DNA from: Chloroflexota bacterium
Lineage (GTDB): Bacteria > Chloroflexota > Limnocylindria > Limnocylindrales > CSP1-4
Length of the DNA: 6,511 nt
Assembly: GCA_027457005.1 (NCBI GenBank)
Contig: DAIDTV010000017.1
Location: forward strand, 6,618 to 13,128
Direction of reading: 5' to 3'
Each line of letters starts with the position of its first letter. Position 1 is the stretch's first letter. Position numbers and translations under genes: made by a program. The notes under the pieces are model-generated. The model had not been told where the DNA came from, ran no database searches, and saw only the letters and a program-made list of their open reading frames with translations. Of this stretch, positions 4,642 to 6,511 are shown piece by piece.

Positions 4642-5907
4642 ATGCCCCCGACAGGCGTCGATCGCTCGTACCGCGCCCTGTTCCGCGTGCCGTCCATGGC
4701 GCGGATCGTGGCCGGCATGCAGATCGCCCGGATCGGCCAGTCGATGGTGAGCGTCGCGATGGTCCTGTTCACGCTCACCGCCTACCACTCGGCGGAGCTG
4801 GCCGGCCTCGTGACGTTCGTGGCGATCGTGCCGGGCATGCTGGTCAGCCCCATCGCGGGAGCCCTGCTCGACCGCCATGGACGGTCCCGCCTGGTGCTCG
4901 TCGACTACGCTGTCGCGGGACTGTCGCTCGCGCTGATCGGCGGTCTCGCGCTTGCGGACGCGCTCCCCGTCTGGGCCCTGCTGCTGATCGCCGGCGTCTC
5001 GTCGCTTACCGCGCCGCTCAGCAGCACCGGGCTGCGCAGCCTGTTCCCGCTGCTGGTGCCGGTGCCGCTCTGGGAACGCATCAACGCGGTCGACTCGATG
5101 GGCTACGTGATGGCAACCATCGTCGGGCCGCCGCTCGCGGGGGTGGTGGTCGGGCTGTGGGGCGGTCCCGCCGCCATGGTCGTGATCGCGCTCACCTACG
5201 CCGTCGCCGCGATCGTGCTCATCGGGATCCCGGACCCGAGGACCGACGTGGCCTCGACGGGCCGGCTGCTGATCGATGCGTGGCTGGGGCTCCGGTACAC
5301 GTGGCGCAACCCCACGCTGCGGGCCCTCGGTTTCTCCATCTCGGCGCTCAACCTGAGCGGCGGCGTCACGACGATCGTGATCCCGCTGATCGTGCTGGAC
5401 CGGCTGCACCAGGGGCCGGCGACCGTCGGCGCGGTGTTCGCGGTGATGGGGGTGGGCGGGGCGGTGGCCGCGCTCGTCTTCGGCCGGATGAACAGCGCCG
5501 GCCGGGAGCGCCGGATGCTGGTCCTGCCGATGTTCGCCAGCGCCGCCGCCGTGCTGCTGCTCCTGCCGGAGCAGCTGGCGCTCATGGTGGCGTCGATGAC
5601 GCTGGTCGGCCTCCTCAACGGGCCGATGGACATCGGGCTCTTCACGCTGCGACAGCGCCGGACGGACCCCGCCTGGATGGGCCGGGCGTTCGCCGTCTCG
5701 ATGAACTTCAACTTCGCCGGGTTCCCGGTCGGATCCGCCATCGCCGGGTGGCTCGCCGCCCGGTCGATCCCGGGAGCCATCGCGTTCGCGGCGGCCGCGT
5801 GCCTCGTCGCGGGCGTGATCGCGGCTCGCGGCATCCCCGACGCGGACGCCGAGGGGCACGACCTGCCGGGACGGACGGCCAGGACGAGCCCCGCGCCCGG
5901 GGCCTGA
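4642..5907 (+). CDS. MFS transporter (MFS_3/EntS-like exporter type)
   Basis: This 421-residue integral membrane protein is a major facilitator family transporter and probably a proton-coupled exporter of a small molecule. It starts with the short cytoplasmic YRALFRVPSMARIVAG typical of this branch, followed by the first helix from about residue 22. Motif A, GALLDRHGRSR (73-83), lies in the loop between helices 2 and 3. A central loop with GLRYTWRNPTLRALGF separates the two halves and is characteristic of the MFS_3 group, which includes enterobactin exporter EntS and macrolide-type pumps. The second half repeats the pattern, with FGRMNSAGRERRM as the degenerate motif A counterpart and MNFNFAGFPVGSAIAGWLAA near the end. 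The C-terminal tail after about residue 397 is polar. About 10-12 hydrophobic segments are present, and the protein seems intact. ATG 4642 follows a -10 box by 8 nt. Substrate is unknown; siderophore, drug or metabolite are all possible. Confidence 0.88.
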   Translation: MPPTGVDRSYRALFRVPSMARIVAGMQIARIGQSMVSVAMVLFTLTAYHSAELAGLVTFVAIVPGMLVSPIAGALLDRHGRSRLVLVDYAVAGLSLALIGGLALADALPVWALLLIAGVSSLTAPLSSTGLRSLFPLLVPVPLWERINAVDSMGYVMATIVGPPLAGVVVGLWGGPAAMVVIALTYAVAAIVLIGIPDPRTDVASTGRLLIDAWLGLRYTWRNPTLRALGFSISALNLSGGVTTIVIPLIVLDRLHQGPATVGAVFAVMGVGGAVAALVFGRMNSAGRERRMLVLPMFASAAAVLLLLPEQLALMVASMTLVGLLNGPMDIGLFTLRQRRTDPAWMGRAFAVSMNFNFAGFPVGSAIAGWLAARSIPGAIAFAAAACLVAGVIAARGIPDADAEGHDLPGRTARTSPAPGA

Positions 5908-5941
5908 GCCCGGCGGCCGGGCAGGGTGGTCGGCCGCCCGG
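5908..5941 (+). terminator. Hairpin terminator candidate with an alternative pairing partner
   Basis: GCCCGG (5908-5913) and CCGGGC (5917-5922) form a perfect 6-bp stem with loop CGG right after the MFS stop. A second GCCCGG (5936-5941) can pair with the same CCGGGC instead, so the two stems exclude each other. There is no T-run. It likely ends the MFS transcript; switching is speculative. Confidence 0.45.
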
Positions 5942-5967
5942 TAGGTTCGTGCAGCTTCTGGGAGATT

Positions 5968-5976
5968 TGCTAAGGT
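5968..5976 (+). promoter_or_regulatory. Extended -10 promoter (TGC-TAAGGT) giving a leaderless mRNA
   Basis: TG at 5968-5969, one spacer base and TAAGGT (5971-5976) make an extended -10 element ending 7 nt before ATG 5984. No ribosome binding site precedes the ATG. No -35 box is obvious, which is common for extended -10 promoters. Confidence 0.5.
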
Positions 5977-5983
5977 TCCGCCC

Positions 5984-6511
5984 ATGCGGATCGCGGAGCC
6001 CGGATCGTCCACCGCCGGCGGCCACGCGCGTGCGAGCGACTGGATCGCCCTGGGTGACGCCAGCACGCTGCTCGGCGTGAGCGCGGCGACGCTCCGTCGG
6101 TGGTCCGACGACGGGCGCGTCCCGGTGTTCACGACCCCCGGGGGTCACCGCCGCTATTCGCGCCGGGCGCTGGCCGCGCTGATCCCCTCCACGCGTCGCG
6201 AGCGCCTGCCGCTGACCCGGCTGACCGCGTCGGCGGAGCGGATCACGCGCGCGTACCGCGGCGCGTCGCGGGTCTCGTCCCGGGCGCGGGGTCGGGCCGT
6301 GGCCGAGTGGCCCTGGATGGCGCGCCTGTCGGAGCCCGAGACGGCGGAGTTCCGGTCACAGGGGCGCGTGCTGGTCGAGGCACTGCTGAGGTACCTGGAG
6401 CGCGGCCCGGACGGCGGTGGCGAGGACCTGCAGCGTGCCGCCGATGCCGCGGCCGGCCACGGGCGGCTCATGGCCAGGCTCGGCTGCTCGACGGTGGAGG
6501 CCGTAGAGACG
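5984..6511 (+). CDS. MerR/excisionase-type HTH regulator, 3' end cut by window
   Basis: This open frame of 176 codons runs off the right edge without a stop. It encodes a probable cytoplasmic DNA-binding regulator. Residues 20-67 are a winged HTH of the MerR/excisionase (BldC-like) type: WIALGDASTLLGVSAATLRRW (helix-turn-helix), DDGRVPVFTTPGGHRRY (wing, with the hallmark TPGGHRRY), then SRRALAALI. A basic linker (about 68-105) rich in Arg follows. From about residue 119 a helical region reads ETAEFRSQGRVLVEALLRYL and later HGRLMARLGCSTVEAV. This resembles the helical domain, RsbRD N-terminal-like, often joined to this HTH in Chloroflexota and Actinobacteria proteins. That second assignment is tentative. 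It does not show the W-x-x-G pattern of B12-binding MerR proteins. ATG 5984 is set by the extended -10 just upstream. Target genes are unknown; it lies downstream of, and co-directional with, the MFS gene. Confidence 0.82.
   Translation, partial: MRIAEPGSSTAGGHARASDWIALGDASTLLGVSAATLRRWSDDGRVPVFTTPGGHRRYSRRALAALIPSTRRERLPLTRLTASAERITRAYRGASRVSSRARGRAVAEWPWMARLSEPETAEFRSQGRVLVEALLRYLERGPDGGGEDLQRAADAAAGHGRLMARLGCSTVEAVET

Noticed and set aside
2901..5907. A biosynthetic cluster of LLM oxidoreductase, SagB-like enzyme and exporter
   Set aside because: The gaps of about 100-140 bp, separate start signals and absence of any core biosynthetic gene make this no more than a possibility; kept only as a question under the SagB-like finding.
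4632..6080. Plus-strand open frame overlapping the MFS gene from an upstream ATG
   Set aside because: It is out of frame with the transporter and gives an Arg/Gly-rich product with no membrane helices.
4045..6132. A very long minus-strand open frame (about 695 codons) opposite the SagB-like and MFS genes
   Set aside because: Its translation is Arg/Pro/His-rich, low complexity, without domains. It is the expected antisense shadow of GC-rich coding DNA; the plus-strand genes have clear family motifs.
5984..6511. A B12-dependent light sensor (CarH/LitR type) at the right edge
   Set aside because: The region after the HTH lacks the expected W-x-x-G and cobalamin-binding E/DxHxxG motifs, at least in the visible part.
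1..6511. tRNA, rRNA, CRISPR array, insertion sequence or toxin-antitoxin genes
   Set aside because: I saw no cloverleaf with a tRNA arm signature, no spaced CRISPR-like repeats, no transposase or terminal inverted repeats, and no small gene pair.

Overview
This is a very GC-rich bacterial window with strong G/C preference at third codon positions. It holds seven genes or gene parts. Shine-Dalgarno-led genes are mixed with genes whose -10 box lies only 7-8 nt before the ATG, which is typical of leaderless mRNAs. There is also an F420/FMN luciferase-like oxidoreductase and an excisionase-type helix-turn-helix regulator. Together these suggest a high-GC Chloroflexota or actinobacterial lineage; that placement is inference from style, not from a marker gene.

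Layout. Positions 1-196 (minus) are the 5' part of a CPA1-type Na+/H+ antiporter with a clear single-base frameshift. Reading away from it, 302-1489 (plus) encodes a saccharopine dehydrogenase / lysine 6-dehydrogenase-like enzyme. It converges, with only 4 bp between stops, on 1494-1916 (minus), a small four-helix membrane protein of unknown function. After a 258-bp divergent intergenic region come thymidine kinase (2175-2783), a luciferase-like (LLM) flavin/F420 oxidoreductase (2901-3794), a SagB-like nitroreductase-fold protein (3897-4505) and an MFS transporter (4642-5907), all on plus. Last is the start of a MerR/excisionase-type HTH regulator that runs off the right edge (5984 onward).

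The genes do not form one obvious pathway. Each plus-strand gene is separated by about 75-140 bp, usually with its own start signals and hairpin or repeat structures, so they look like mostly independent transcription units. Two redox enzymes of flavin type (LLM and SagB-like) sit side by side and are followed by an exporter-like MFS protein. A functional link is possible but unproven.

No tRNA, rRNA, CRISPR array, insertion sequence or phage gene was seen. The most interesting points are the frameshift, the two classes of translation start, three 18-bp tandem repeats before the MFS gene, an orphan SagB-like protein, a palindrome around a candidate -35 box of the LLM gene, and a divergent thymidine kinase. 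I do not see convincing evidence for a new multi-gene system.
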